37,806 nt of DNA from the NCBI GenBank assembly GCA_025459285.1, contig JALOQY010000041.1:1-37806 (forward strand). The letters run 5' to 3'. Position numbers and translations under genes: made by a program. The stretch is from Planctomycetota bacterium (GTDB lineage Bacteria; Planctomycetota; JAJSAM01). This document shows, one piece after another, positions 8,855 through 17,860 of the stretch. The notes below the pieces were generated by a model. It was given only the letters and a program-made list of their open reading frames with translations. It was not told the DNA's origin and ran no database searches. Positions within the stretch are counted from its first letter, which is position 1; every line of letters begins with the position of its first letter.

Positions 8855-9012
8855 GGTGCGGAGCCTAACACGGAGTGCGGCGCGCGAGCAGTCGATAGCA
8901 GGAGAAGCTCGCGAGGAGGAGCACCCTCCGGAAGGCCGCCGGCCGAAATCGAGACAGGACGATCCGGATCATGGAGGATCGGAGGGTCCGCCGAAGCACA
9001 CCGGGAATCTCC

Positions 9013-9606
9013 TCACCCCTTCGCTCCCCGGCGCTCATCCACGGCGACGGCCTCGAGGTCCGCCACCGCCGCGGCGAGAGCTTCGAGGAGGCGGGGCGGA
9101 ACGGGGCAGAGCCGGAAGGTCGCGAGAAGGGAACGGTAGTACCAGACGGTCCCGTCGCGTCCACCCCGGAAACGCGACCACACCGCCTCCCCGCCTTCCC
9201 GCACGTCGCTGACGATGCTCCGGGCATTGTGGAGCTTGTCGGCGATCGACACGAGGAGCACGGAGGGCGAAGCCGCCGGAAGGTGGGCCAGGTAGGCCTC
9301 CTTCCGCGCACGCCAGGCGGGCTTCGGAGTCTCGAAGGTATCGGTCAGCCCCTCCACGATCCCGGCCACCCGGGAACCGAACCGTCGCTCGATCTCCCGG
9401 AGCGTCTCGCGCCCCCCCTGGTCCTCGGGGCCGTCGTGGAGGAGGGCGGCGATGACCTCGTCCTCCGATCCCCCGGCATCGCCCACGGTCCCGGCCACGA
9501 CCAGGAGGTGCGTGACGTAGGGCACACCCGAGCCCTTCCGGACCTGGTCCCGGTGGAGCCTCGCGGCGTAGACCAGGGCCTCCGTGAACCGCTCTCCATA
9601 GACCAT
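9013..9606 (-). CDS. HD-domain phosphohydrolase, RelA/SpoT hydrolase type
   Basis: 197 residues. It is a stand-alone HD domain resembling the (p)ppGpp hydrolase part of SpoT and the small alarmone hydrolases. YAARLHRDQVRK and PYVTHLL supply the first His (H33), LLHDGPED supplies the HD pair (H57-D58), and DKLHN supplies D123. No synthetase, TGS or ACT domain is present, so if active it should only hydrolyse, probably a ppGpp-like nucleotide (inference). ATG at 9606 has a strong GGAGGT 5 nt upstream. It is transcribed divergently from the GT9 gene and sits alone. The glycine in LLHDG, in place of the common V or A, is a small departure. Confidence 0.88.
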   Translation of the reverse strand: MVYGERFTEALVYAARLHRDQVRKGSGVPYVTHLLVVAGTVGDAGGSEDEVIAALLHDGPEDQGGRETLREIERRFGSRVAGIVEGLTDTFETPKPAWRARKEAYLAHLPAASPSVLLVSIADKLHNARSIVSDVREGGEAVWSRFRGGRDGTVWYYRSLLATFRLCPVPPRLLEALAAAVADLEAVAVDERRGAKG

Positions 9607-9789
9607 TCACGACCTCCCGTACGGCGGTGGGCCGCCACCCGCGCGGCCGCGGCGCGACCGGACGGGACGGCGGGGAACAGGCCCCACGCATAGCGCGGGG
9701 CCATGCTAGCAGCGACCCGTGGTATCGCCCAATGGCCGCCGCGTGGGAGACATTCCCGGGCCATGCTGGAACAAGGAACTTGACCTTTC

Positions 9790-10917
9790 ATGTCCGGTTT
9801 CCGAACCTCATTCACCATCGGCATGGCCACCGTCCCCGTGAAGACCCCGCGCATCCTCCTCGTCCGCCTCTCGGCGATCGGGGACGTCGTTCACGCCCTC
9901 TTCGGGGTCGCGGCACTCCGGGCGGTGCGTGCCGGGGCCTTCATCGGCTTCCTGGTGGAGGATCGGGCCGCCTCCCTGCTCACCGGCCATCCGGACCTCG
10001 ACCGGGTCCACGTCTACCGCCGCTCGGTCTGGCAGCGGGGGGCCCTTCGCGAGCCGGTCCGCGTGGCCAGTGAGGCCGGCAGGTTCCTCGCCGAACTCCG
10101 GGGGGAGCGGTACGACGTCGCGGTGGACCTCCAGGGAAACCTGAAGGGCGCGGTGCTGGCCGCACTCTCCGGTGCCCCACGCCGGATCGGCCTGCCTCCC
10201 GGGGAGGCGAAGGAGTGGAGTCACTGTCTCCACACCGAGAGCGTGACGGTCCCGAACGACCCGCTGCACCGGGTGGAGCGGGTCTACCGGCTCCTCGAAC
10301 CCCTCGGCGTCAAGGGGGCCGGCGGGATCCCTCGCGTCGAGGTCCCGGCACGGGATCGGGAGGACGTGGCGGCCTGGCTCACGGACCGGGGCCTGCCGGA
10401 CGGCGGCTTCGCCGTGCTCCACCCCGGGACCTCCGGTTTCGGTTCCCACAAGCGATGGCCGGTCGATCGCTTCGGAGGCCTTGCGGCGGAACTATCCGGG
10501 CGCCATGGACTCCGGTCCGTGGCCACCTGGGGTCCGGGCGAAGAGGAACTGGCGGACCGCGTGGTCGGCGTGTCGCGTGGCGCCGCGATCCGGGGGCCCC
10601 GGACCCGCACCCTCACCGCGCTCGCCGAACTCGCGTCGAGGTCCGCCCTCTTCGTCGCCGCGGACACCGGCGCGCTGCACCTCGCGGCGCTCCTCGGCGC
10701 CCCCACGATCGGGCTCTTCGGGCCCAAGGACCCAAGGGTGTACGGACCGCGCGGACCGCGCGTCGCGGTGGTCCACAAGGGGGTGGACTGCTCGCCCTGT
10801 CCGAAGCGCCACTGCGCGAATCCGGTCTGCATGAATACCATGACCATCGAGGACGTGCTGGCCGCCGCCGAGGGGATCGTGTCCCCGGCCGCGCCGGCCG
10901 CGAAAGGAATGCCATGA
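9790..10917 (+). CDS. Glycosyltransferase family 9 (heptosyltransferase-like)
   Basis: 375 residues. GT9 enzymes transfer ADP-heptose or similar sugars to lipopolysaccharide core. RILLVRLSAIGDVVHALFG near the N-terminus is the family hallmark. The C-terminal nucleotide-binding half contains VLHPGTSGFGSHKRWP, a VAADTGALHLAALLGAPTIGLFGPKDP block, and the closing cysteine cluster CSPCPKRHC. A start at 9823 would place the GT9 motif closer to the N-terminus, but 9790 has AAGGAA upstream (though at long spacing), so the start is uncertain. The stop overlaps the Rrf2 gene as ATGA. It implies an outer membrane with a heptose-type core, or a related surface glycan. Confidence 0.9.
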   Translation: MSGFRTSFTIGMATVPVKTPRILLVRLSAIGDVVHALFGVAALRAVRAGAFIGFLVEDRAASLLTGHPDLDRVHVYRRSVWQRGALREPVRVASEAGRFLAELRGERYDVAVDLQGNLKGAVLAALSGAPRRIGLPPGEAKEWSHCLHTESVTVPNDPLHRVERVYRLLEPLGVKGAGGIPRVEVPARDREDVAAWLTDRGLPDGGFAVLHPGTSGFGSHKRWPVDRFGGLAAELSGRHGLRSVATWGPGEEELADRVVGVSRGAAIRGPRTRTLTALAELASRSALFVAADTGALHLAALLGAPTIGLFGPKDPRVYGPRGPRVAVVHKGVDCSPCPKRHCANPVCMNTMTIEDVLAAAEGIVSPAAPAAKGMP

Positions 10918-11417
10918 AGAAGGACAAGGAGAAGGCGAAGAAGAAGCGGGGACGCGGTCCCGGACGCGGAGGTCCCATGCAGGTCACCGCTTCGAGCGGT
11001 TACGCGATCCACGGTCTCGGCTACCTCGCCTGGAAGAAGGCCCGGAAGGTGATCTTCCTCTCGGAGATCGCCGAGTACTTCGCGATCCCCACTTCCTACC
11101 TGGCCAAGGTGTTCCAGGCGCTGGCCCGCGCGGGGCTCGTCGTCTCGTACCGCGGAGCCAAGGGCGGCTACGCGCTCGCCCGGGAGGCCGGCGAGATCAC
11201 CTTCCGCGCGGTGATCGAGGTCTTCGAGGGTCCGGTTTCGGAGGTCTGCACGCTGAACAGCGGCCCCTGCACCAAGCGGATGGCCTGCACGGTCTCCCGG
11301 CGGCTCGCGGAGGCCCAGCGCTCGTTCCTCGAGGCCCTGTCGAAGTACACGATCACCGACATCGCCCAGGAACTCGCGCGGGCGGACGCCGCGGCGCGCC
11401 GGGCCGCCCGGGGCTGA
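10914..11417 (+). CDS. Rrf2-family transcriptional regulator with three-cysteine Fe-S-type motif
   Basis: 167 residues. Rrf2 proteins (IscR, NsrR, RirA and relatives) are winged-helix repressors that often sense Fe-S status or NO. The N-terminal helix-turn-helix region reads LSEIAEYFAIPTSYLAKVFQAL and is followed by the wing motif YRGAKGGYALAR. Three cysteines, C112, C119 and C125 (spacing 6 and 5), lie where Fe-S Rrf2 proteins ligate a cluster. ATG at 10914 overlaps the GT9 stop and has AAAGGA upstream, giving an unusual Lys/Arg-rich 21-residue extension. A second ATG at 10977, with GGAGGT just before it, would give the canonical N-terminus. It is followed closely by glnE. Targets are not evident; no isc or suf genes are in the window. 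Confidence 0.9.
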   Translation: MKKDKEKAKKKRGRGPGRGGPMQVTASSGYAIHGLGYLAWKKARKVIFLSEIAEYFAIPTSYLAKVFQALARAGLVVSYRGAKGGYALAREAGEITFRAVIEVFEGPVSEVCTLNSGPCTKRMACTVSRRLAEAQRSFLEALSKYTITDIAQELARADAAARRAARG

Positions 11418-11421
11418 GAGT

Positions 11422-14271
11422 GTGACGACCGGGGTCGAGCGCGCGGACGCTTTCGCCGGCGCTTCCCCCGACCCCGGGATGGCCCGGCGCAACCTGGCCC
11501 GCTTCGTCGCCGCGGCCGGAGAAGTCCCCTCGGACATCCCCCGGGCGATGCGGCTCTTCGCCGGCTCGCAGTCCATGAGCGACGCGGCGATTCGCGATCC
11601 CTCGCTCCTCGCCGAGGTCCTCGGATCGCCGGGACTCCCCTCGCCGCGGGACCTGCGCGAGCGCGCGCTCCGGCTCAGCTCGAAAGACGCACCGGATCCG
11701 CGCCCCCCGCTCCGCCGCTTCGTGCGGGAGGAGACGCTGCGGGTCCTCCTCGCGGATCTCTCGGGCGAGGCGGACCTCGAAACGGTTTCCGCCGCGCTCT
11801 CCCGGATCGCGGATGCCGCCATCGACGCCGCCCTCGCCGCGGCGCTGGCCGAGGCAACGGCCCGCTACGGGACTCCCCGCGAGGAGACCGGACGGCCGGC
11901 CACGATCACGGTGATCGCCCTCGGCAAGCTCGGAGGACTCGAGCTGAACTACTCCTCCGACGTGGACCTGATGTTCCTCTACTCCGCGGAGGGGAAGACG
12001 GACAGTCCGGAGCCCGACCTCGTCCGCCGGAACCGGGATTTCTTCGTCCGGGTGGTCGAGCGGGCGCGAGGTCTCCTTTCGGATCGCACCGAGGACGGCC
12101 ACTGCTATCGAGTCGACCTGCGACTGCGGCCGGAAGGCGCGACGGGGGCGCTCGCGAGATCGGTGGCCGGGGCACTCGCTTACTACCGGGCGGAGGGCCG
12201 GCCCTGGGAACGCCAGGCCCTCATCAAGGCCCGCGCCGCGGCGGGCGACCTTTGCCTGGGGGCCTCCGGTTTCGTGGAACCGGCGGCGGAGTTCGTGTTC
12301 GAGGCCCCGCTGACGATCGAGGGGATCGGCTCGATCAAGGAGCTGAAGCGGGCCATGGAGAGGAGGACGCCGGACCCGCGTGAGGTCAAGTCGGGCCCCG
12401 GCGGCATCCGGGACGTGGAGTACACGGTGCAATTCCTCCAACTGCTGAACGGCGCTCGACTGCCGTCGGTCCGCCGGGCAGGCACTCTGCCGGCCATCGG
12501 TGCCCTCGCCGCGGCCGGCGTGCTCACCGCCGGGGAGGCTGCCGCCCTCGCCGATGCCTACGTATTCCTGCGGACGCTGGAACACCGGCTGCAGACCACG
12601 CACGAGATCCAGACCCACACGATGCCCGCGGACCGGGAAGGCCTCGAACGGCTGGCGCTCCGGACGGGCCTCCCCCCCGGACCCGACCTCGTCCGGCGGT
12701 TCCTCGATCTCCACGCCCGGCACTCGGCGGTGTCAAGGGAGACGCTGCGACGGCACTTCCACGGCCTGTTCCTCTCCGGATCTCCGGACGCCGCGCTGCT
12801 CGCCGATTTCGCACTCGAGCCCGACCGCCACGTCGCGGAGGCGACCTCCTGGCTTGCGGCCCGCGGCTTCGCCGACCCCGCGGGAGCGGTCCTCTCGATG
12901 CGGAACCTCGCCGCCTCGGGCGGGCCGCGCGCTCGGACGTTCTTCGCGAGTCTCTGCCCGCATCTCCTGCTCCACATCGTGGAGACTCCAGACCCCGACC
13001 GGGCCCTCCGCAATCTGGAGACTCTCGTGGGGGCCTACGGCGCCCCGGCCACCTTCTGGCAGTGGCTCTCGGAGAATGGAGACATCCTCGAGGTGTTCGT
13101 GGACCTATGCGGATGGTCCCAGTACCTCACCGACCGGCTGCTCCGGGACCCGGCCATGATCGACGCGTTCCTCGATTCCCTCGTCGTGGACCCGCGCAAC
13201 GGGCGCCAGCCCTGGGACGACCTCCCTCTCGAGGAGATCGAGCGGGCGGATCGACCGGGGGAGATCCTCGCCAGCCTGAAGGACCTGTGCGTGCTCCGGA
13301 TCGGCATCCGGGACATCCAGGGAAAGGCCAACACGCGCAACACGGCGCAGGATCTCACGCGGCTCGCCGAGCGCATTCTCGCGCTCGCCCTCCCCGCCGC
13401 CCGCGCCGGGATCGAGCGCCGCGCCGGGCCCCTCCCCCGGGAGTTCCGCTTCGCCGTCCTGGGCGTCGGGAAACTGGGCGCGGCGGAGATGAACTACGCC
13501 TCGGACCTGGACCTCCTCTTCGTCGCCGAGGGCGGGACGGAACAGGGGCCGAGACTCGCGTCCGCGCTGATGCAGCTGATCGGGGGGCCGGGAGAGTTCG
13601 GCCGGATCTACGAGGTCGACGCCCGGGTCCGGCCGTGGGGGCGATCCGGTCCTCTCGTGACCTCCCTGGCCTCCCTCCGGCGTTACTACTCCGGGGAGGC
13701 CGAGCCGGCGGAACTCCTGATGCTGGCGAAGGCCCGGGCCGTGGCCGGAGACCCGTCCCTTCGCCGCGAGGCGGAAGAGATCATCGCGGGAGTCCTCTTC
13801 GGCGCGCCGCCTCCGCCGGACCTGCGGGAAAGGGTCGTCGCGATGCGGAGGCGGATCGAGGAGGGCGCGGAGGGCGAGGACGTGAAGCGGGGTTTCGGCG
13901 GGCTCTCGGACATCGAGTTCATCGCCGGGTACCTGCGGCTCGCCCATGGCCACGAGCGCCCGGCGCTGCGCGTGACGGGTACTCTGGAGACGCTCGCCGC
14001 GGCCCGCCGGGAAGGCCTGCTCGCGGCGCGACGCCACGAGGCACTGCTGACCGCCCTCCAGTTCCTCACCTCGGTGGAAAGCCGCATCCGCATCGTCTGG
14101 GACATGGCTCTCGACCGCATCCCTCGGTCCCCGGAGGAACTCGACCGGCTGGCGCGCCGGCTCGGCTACTCCTCCTCCGGGACCCGATCCGCCGGGGACT
14201 CGCTCCTCGAGGAGTACCGCTACCACTCGGCGCGGACGCGGGACATCTTCAAGGAGCTGCTCACGCTCTGA
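11422..14271 (+). CDS. glnE: Glutamine synthetase adenylyltransferase/adenylyl-removing enzyme
   Basis: 949 residues, the normal GlnE length. GlnE adenylylates glutamine synthetase when nitrogen is plentiful and removes the AMP when it is scarce. Both nucleotidyltransferase domains are present with intact metal-binding Asp pairs: GKLGGLELNYSSDVDL at 171-186 (D183, D185) and GKLGAAEMNYASDLDL at 683-698 (D695, D697). Each is followed by its helical domain with DVEYTVQFLQL and DIEFIAGYLRLAHG. The start is GTG at 11422, 4 nt after the Rrf2 stop, with only a weak GAG-type site; an ATG at 11479 is an alternative. No glnA or PII gene is nearby. Coupling to an Rrf2 regulator is not a standard arrangement. 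Confidence 0.95.
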   Translation: MTTGVERADAFAGASPDPGMARRNLARFVAAAGEVPSDIPRAMRLFAGSQSMSDAAIRDPSLLAEVLGSPGLPSPRDLRERALRLSSKDAPDPRPPLRRFVREETLRVLLADLSGEADLETVSAALSRIADAAIDAALAAALAEATARYGTPREETGRPATITVIALGKLGGLELNYSSDVDLMFLYSAEGKTDSPEPDLVRRNRDFFVRVVERARGLLSDRTEDGHCYRVDLRLRPEGATGALARSVAGALAYYRAEGRPWERQALIKARAAAGDLCLGASGFVEPAAEFVFEAPLTIEGIGSIKELKRAMERRTPDPREVKSGPGGIRDVEYTVQFLQLLNGARLPSVRRAGTLPAIGALAAAGVLTAGEAAALADAYVFLRTLEHRLQTTHEIQTHTMPADREGLERLALRTGLPPGPDLVRRFLDLHARHSAVSRETLRRHFHGLFLSGSPDAALLADFALEPDRHVAEATSWLAARGFADPAGAVLSMRNLAASGGPRARTFFASLCPHLLLHIVETPDPDRALRNLETLVGAYGAPATFWQWLSENGDILEVFVDLCGWSQYLTDRLLRDPAMIDAFLDSLVVDPRNGRQPWDDLPLEEIERADRPGEILASLKDLCVLRIGIRDIQGKANTRNTAQDLTRLAERILALALPAARAGIERRAGPLPREFRFAVLGVGKLGAAEMNYASDLDLLFVAEGGTEQGPRLASALMQLIGGPGEFGRIYEVDARVRPWGRSGPLVTSLASLRRYYSGEAEPAELLMLAKARAVAGDPSLRREAEEIIAGVLFGAPPPPDLRERVVAMRRRIEEGAEGEDVKRGFGGLSDIEFIAGYLRLAHGHERPALRVTGTLETLAAARREGLLAARRHEALLTALQFLTSVESRIRIVWDMALDRIPRSPEELDRLARRLGYSSSGTRSAGDSLLEEYRYHSARTRDIFKELLTL

Positions 14272-14306
14272 CTGCCCGTCTGGGAGGGACGTCCGGAGAC
14301 CGGCGG

Positions 14307-14831
14307 TCAGAGGGTCGAGGCGAACGCCGTGAAGGCGTGCAGCGCGGCCATGATCTCCGGTCCGGTGGAGACCCCGAGGAGCTCCACCCGGATCTCCCGG
14401 CCGGTGACCCGCGCCTCGGGGTAACCCTTGAACAGATCGCGCAGCTTCGCGTTGGCCTCCGCCGGGAGCCCCTCGACACCGGCGCGCCCCGCGGCCCGGA
14501 AGCTCGTCCGGTTCACGTCGAAGTTCTGTCCGGCGGCCCGGGCGAACCGCACGGCATAGATCGTCCGGGCGACCCGGGAGTCTCCGTCCCGGCTCTCGGC
14601 AACCGTCACCGCCACCCGATGGCCGTCGAGCCGGCCGGAGATCCTCGGACCGGTGAGGAAACCGAAGGGGCGACGCGAGAGGCCGAGCTTCTTCGCCGCC
14701 GCGGGCCAGCCGTCGTAGGCCTTGTCGCGCTTGCGTGTGCCGACGTAGACGGCGACGAGGAACCCCGCGACGACCACGCCCACGAGGACCAGCATGGCGA
14801 TCGAGTTCATGGTCCGGCCATTCTGCGCCAC
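14307..14831 (-). CDS. Membrane-anchored protein of unknown function
   Basis: Up to 174 residues from GTG at 14831, or 167 from ATG at 14810, which puts the single hydrophobic segment (SIAMLVLVGVVVAGFLVAVYV) immediately at the N-terminus. The rest is a soluble alpha/beta-looking domain (~40-174) containing FGFLTGPRISGRLDGHRVAV and FDVNRTSFRA. I do not recognise the family. The topology suggests an N-terminal anchor with the domain either cytoplasmic (GTRKRDK after the segment favours cytoplasmic) or exported. It converges on glnE and lies ~60 bp downstream of the HEAT-protein gene on the same strand, so it may be cotranscribed with it. Confidence 0.65.
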   Translation of the reverse strand: MAQNGRTMNSIAMLVLVGVVVAGFLVAVYVGTRKRDKAYDGWPAAAKKLGLSRRPFGFLTGPRISGRLDGHRVAVTVAESRDGDSRVARTIYAVRFARAAGQNFDVNRTSFRAAGRAGVEGLPAEANAKLRDLFKGYPEARVTGREIRVELLGVSTGPEIMAALHAFTAFASTL

Positions 14832-14891
14832 GTCCCGGGCATGAGCAACAATCCCGCGCGGACTCGACCCCGGCCCCGGCGAATCCGGGGT

Positions 14892-17780
14892 CTACAGGAG
14901 CGCGGTCAGACGGTCGAGGGATGCGAGGCGCACCCGGTAGTTGAAGTGCCATGCCAGGCGGGACAGTGCCGGCGGTGCCGCGCGGACGTCCCCCGCGTAG
15001 CCGAGGGCCAGCACGCCGTAGAGCCGTGTCAGCGCCGGGGCTTTCGGATCGCCCGCCGCGGCAGCCAGCGCCCGCGTGGCGGCTTCTTCCCGAAGGTGAC
15101 CGAGACCGATCGTCGCGGCGGCCTTCACGAAGGGGTCGTTCGAGTCCCGTAGCAGCGCCACGAGACGGTTCGCGGAACCGGACCGCCCCACGAGCGAGAG
15201 CGAAAGCGCCGCCGCCCGGTGGAGAGAGGGGTTTCCCTTCGAGTCGAGGACGTCGTCGATGGCCGCCAGGGCCGCCGGTTCACCGGTCATCGCCGCGGCC
15301 AGGAGGCAGTAACCGCGGAGATCCGGGTCCTCCCCGCGGTCCACGGCCGCGAGGGCGAGGCGCTTCGCCGACCCGATGTCCCCGGCGAGGCCGAGGCCGA
15401 TCGCCATCGCCGCCCGGACGCTCGGGTCCTCCCCGGAACGTTCGAAGGCCCGGACCACGAACGGCGTGAGTTCGGGCGATCGGGTGAGCCCGGCCGCGAG
15501 ACCGGCCCACGCCTTGAGGCGGTGGCTCCGACGTTCGAGGATCTTCCGGATCGCGACGACGGCGTCGGACCCTCCGATCTCCCCGAGACTCGTCAGCGCG
15601 AACGCGGCGACCTGGAGGTCCGGATCGCGGTCCTGCGCCTCGAGGAGCGCCCGGACGGCACCGGAGCGGGCCGCCGCGACCTTCGCCTCTTCCCGCCGGC
15701 TTCGGGCGGTGAGGTCGGCGATCGCCTCCTCCAGAGCCTTCCCCGCTTCCTCGGTCAGCGCGCCGGACGAAAGCCATTCCCGCCGGGCCACGAGGGCCCG
15801 ATCGAGCAGTTCCTGGGCTTCGCCGCGGAAGCGGATCGCTCCGAGGCCGAGGGCCGCGGAGCGCCGGACCTCCGCCGAGCGGTCGACCAGCAGGCGCGCG
15901 AGGGTCCCGGCATTCCCGAGGCGGTTCGCGCGACCGAGCGAGGCGGCGGCCATCGCCCGGACCCGGTCGTCGTCGCGGTCGTCCAGCGCCACGGCGACGA
16001 GCACGCTCCGCGCTTCCTCCTCGCTCGATTCCCCGAGCGCCAGCGCGATCGCTCCCCGGACTTCCGCGGGCTCGCGGTGGTCGAGGAGGACGGACTCCAC
16101 GAAGGCCACGGCGCCGGGGGCGTCGAGGAGCCCGAGCCCCGCGGCGGCGAAGGCCCGGACCTCCGGGTCCTCGTCTTCGTCGGTCACGCAGCGGAGGAAA
16201 ACGGGCGCGATCTCCTTCTCGCCGAGATAGGAAAGCCCGAGCATGGCCGCCTTGCGCACTTCCGGGCTCCGGTCCTTCGTTCCGCGGTAGAGGTCGCCGA
16301 AGACCCCGAGGTCGCCCACCTTCCCGAACGCGAACATCGTCGCGGCCCGCACACCGTCGGAGCGGTCCATGGAGGCGCGGCGCAATGCCGGGAGGATGAG
16401 CGAGGCGCGGAGCGCCCCGAGGGGGTCCGACCGGCGGCCGGCCCCGACGGGAGTGATCGTTCCGCTCTCGTGGCGGCGGAGGAACCGGTCCTTGTTGAAC
16501 TCCCACCAGTACTCCCAGCGCTCCAGCCCCTTCGCGGCGCCGCCGGCGCGGCGGCCCCGATCCTCGGGGGTGGCTTCGCCGCCGGGCGACAGCGGCGGAG
16601 GAGATCCGCCGGGCGCACCGTCGAGACCGCCGGCGGGGCCGCGCGGCGCGGGCGCGGGAGCGGCGCCCCGGCGCCCCGTTTCCGGCGGCGGCGGAGCCGG
16701 TTCATCGGCGCCGGGGCCTTCCTTCGCGCCGCTCCCGCCATCGGCGGAGGGCGTGCTTTCGCCCGGGGGCGTCCCGGGATCCTCGGGCACCGGCTCCGCG
16801 CCCGGGGGGGGCGCGGGCGGAGCCGGCGGCTTCGCGGGCGGCGGCCCGGGAGGGGGCACGACGGGAGGCGTCGTGGTCCCTCCGGGAGGCGCGGCGGGCG
16901 GAGGCGGAGGCTCCGAGGGCGGCGCGGGAGGCAGTGGCGGCTCGCCGGGGGGGGGCTCCTCGGGTGGAGGAAGCGGGTCGGAGGGAGGCGGCTCGGTGGG
17001 AGGCGGCGGCTCCGGGGGCGGTTCGCCGGGATCACCGGGAGGCGGCGGGTCCACCGGGCCCGGTGGGTCGGTCGGCTCGCCGGGGGGAGTCGGATCCCCG
17101 GGCGGCAGGGGCTCGGGGGGCGGCGTCGGCTCGGGGGGCGAAGCCGGCGGCTCCGGGGGGGGCGGCGCCTCCGGGGGGGGCGCCTCCGGGGGGGGCGGAG
17201 TCGTCGGAGTCGTCGGGGGCGGCGGGGGTGGAGGCGGAGTGGCCGGCACCGGAGGAGGGGACTTCGGAGTCACGGGGGGCCGGTCCTGATCTTTCGGACC
17301 GGGCGGAGTGGCCGATCCACCGCCTCCCCCGCCGCTGCCCGGCCCTGCGGGGGCGGGTTCATCGCGACTGCCTTCGCCCGGGGAGGAGGCCGGCGGCGGA
17401 CCGCTGCCAGGAGTCGAGGCCGGAGGCTCCGCGGGCGTCGTGCCGCCGCTTCCGCGTCCCCCGCCGCTGCCGCTGCCCCCCCCGGCCGGCGGGGTGCCGG
17501 CGCCGCCGCCCGCGTCACCCGAGCCCCCGGCCGGGGCGCCCGGTTCCGGCGCCGGAGCGCCGCCACCGCCCGCGGGCGGGTTGCCGGCCGGCGGCGCCCC
17601 GGGCGCGCCCGGAGCCGGCGCGGGCGTTCCGCCGCCGGAAAGACCGCCGTCACCGGTCCCTCCTCCGGAGCCGCCGCGACCGGGCCCCCGGTACTGACCG
17701 GGAAGGCCCTGCCCGAAGGCGAACGCGACGAGGGAGAGGAGAGCGAGGAGGACGAGGAGGGGCAGTGTGATCCGCTTCAT
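14892..17780 (-). CDS. Exported HEAT-repeat protein with giant Pro/Gly-rich N-terminal region
   Basis: 962 residues from ATG at 17780. The start is chosen because it opens with a signal peptide (MKRITLPLLVLLALLSLVAFAFG) and lies ~25 nt after the predicted start point of a good promoter; upstream in-frame sequence runs through that promoter. Residues ~25-410 are almost entirely P, G, E, S, T and A: a Gly-rich half first, then a polyproline-rich half with PPPPEPP-like units. A short WEYWWEFNKDRF motif begins at W422, and ~450-962 are tandem HEAT/PBS-lyase-type helical repeats. The protein is probably periplasmic or surface-associated, with the Pro-rich part acting as a long extended spacer and the HEAT solenoid as a binding platform. 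No enzymatic motif is seen. It is divergent from the cyclophilin gene. Confidence 0.88.
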   Translation of the reverse strand: MKRITLPLLVLLALLSLVAFAFGQGLPGQYRGPGRGGSGGGTGDGGLSGGGTPAPAPGAPGAPPAGNPPAGGGGAPAPEPGAPAGGSGDAGGGAGTPPAGGGSGSGGGRGSGGTTPAEPPASTPGSGPPPASSPGEGSRDEPAPAGPGSGGGGGGSATPPGPKDQDRPPVTPKSPPPVPATPPPPPPPPTTPTTPPPPEAPPPEAPPPPEPPASPPEPTPPPEPLPPGDPTPPGEPTDPPGPVDPPPPGDPGEPPPEPPPPTEPPPSDPLPPPEEPPPGEPPLPPAPPSEPPPPPAAPPGGTTTPPVVPPPGPPPAKPPAPPAPPPGAEPVPEDPGTPPGESTPSADGGSGAKEGPGADEPAPPPPETGRRGAAPAPAPRGPAGGLDGAPGGSPPPLSPGGEATPEDRGRRAGGAAKGLERWEYWWEFNKDRFLRRHESGTITPVGAGRRSDPLGALRASLILPALRRASMDRSDGVRAATMFAFGKVGDLGVFGDLYRGTKDRSPEVRKAAMLGLSYLGEKEIAPVFLRCVTDEDEDPEVRAFAAAGLGLLDAPGAVAFVESVLLDHREPAEVRGAIALALGESSEEEARSVLVAVALDDRDDDRVRAMAAASLGRANRLGNAGTLARLLVDRSAEVRRSAALGLGAIRFRGEAQELLDRALVARREWLSSGALTEEAGKALEEAIADLTARSRREEAKVAAARSGAVRALLEAQDRDPDLQVAAFALTSLGEIGGSDAVVAIRKILERRSHRLKAWAGLAAGLTRSPELTPFVVRAFERSGEDPSVRAAMAIGLGLAGDIGSAKRLALAAVDRGEDPDLRGYCLLAAAMTGEPAALAAIDDVLDSKGNPSLHRAAALSLSLVGRSGSANRLVALLRDSNDPFVKAAATIGLGHLREEAATRALAAAAGDPKAPALTRLYGVLALGYAGDVRAAPPALSRLAWHFNYRVRLASLDRLTALL
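16580..17700 (-). repeat. Low-complexity Pro/Gly-encoding tract inside the HEAT gene
   Basis: About 1.1 kb of near-pure GC sequence made of imperfect repeats of short GGN and CCN units (on the plus strand many runs such as ggcggcggctcc and gggggg). It encodes the N-terminal 25-410 region of the HEAT protein. Frame is kept throughout despite the repeats, so it is real coding sequence. Such tracts are prone to slippage and to assembly error, so its length should be treated as provisional. Confidence 0.8.
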
Positions 17781-17811
17781 ACGCGTCGGGGCTCCGCAGG
17801 TTGTGAGATCG

Positions 17812-17839
17812 AGTCTACCCCGGTCCGCCATCCTGTCAA
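17812..17839 (-). promoter_or_regulatory. Sigma70-type promoter for the HEAT-repeat gene
   Basis: On the minus strand TTGACA (17839-17834) and TAGACT (17817-17812) are separated by 16 bp. The -35 is a full consensus match and the -10 keeps the TAnnnT pattern. The expected transcript start near 17805 gives a 5' leader of about 25 nt before ATG at 17780. Confidence 0.6.
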
Positions 17840-17856
17840 CCGGTCCGGCGGACCGG
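17840..17856. promoter_or_regulatory. Perfect 7-bp dyad between divergent promoters
   Basis: CCGGTCC-ggc-GGACCGG is a perfect inverted repeat. It starts immediately next to the -35 box of the minus-strand HEAT promoter and ends 4 bp before the TATAAT of the plus-strand cyclophilin gene. Its position suits an operator controlling both directions. An extruding hairpin or chance in GC-rich DNA cannot be excluded. Confidence 0.4.
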
Positions 17857-17860
17857 ACGG

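Noticed and set aside
8865-8972. 35-codon minus-strand frame between the HD gene and the broken deacetylase
   Set aside because: It is mildly hydrophobic but has no ribosome-binding site and no recognisable family; chance in GC-rich DNA is sufficient.
9623-9789. Repeated GGGCCATGCT in the HD/GT9 divergent spacer as an operator
   Set aside because: Two copies ~60 bp apart (near 9700 and 9760) are too short, and no promoter elements accompany them; chance similarity is likely.
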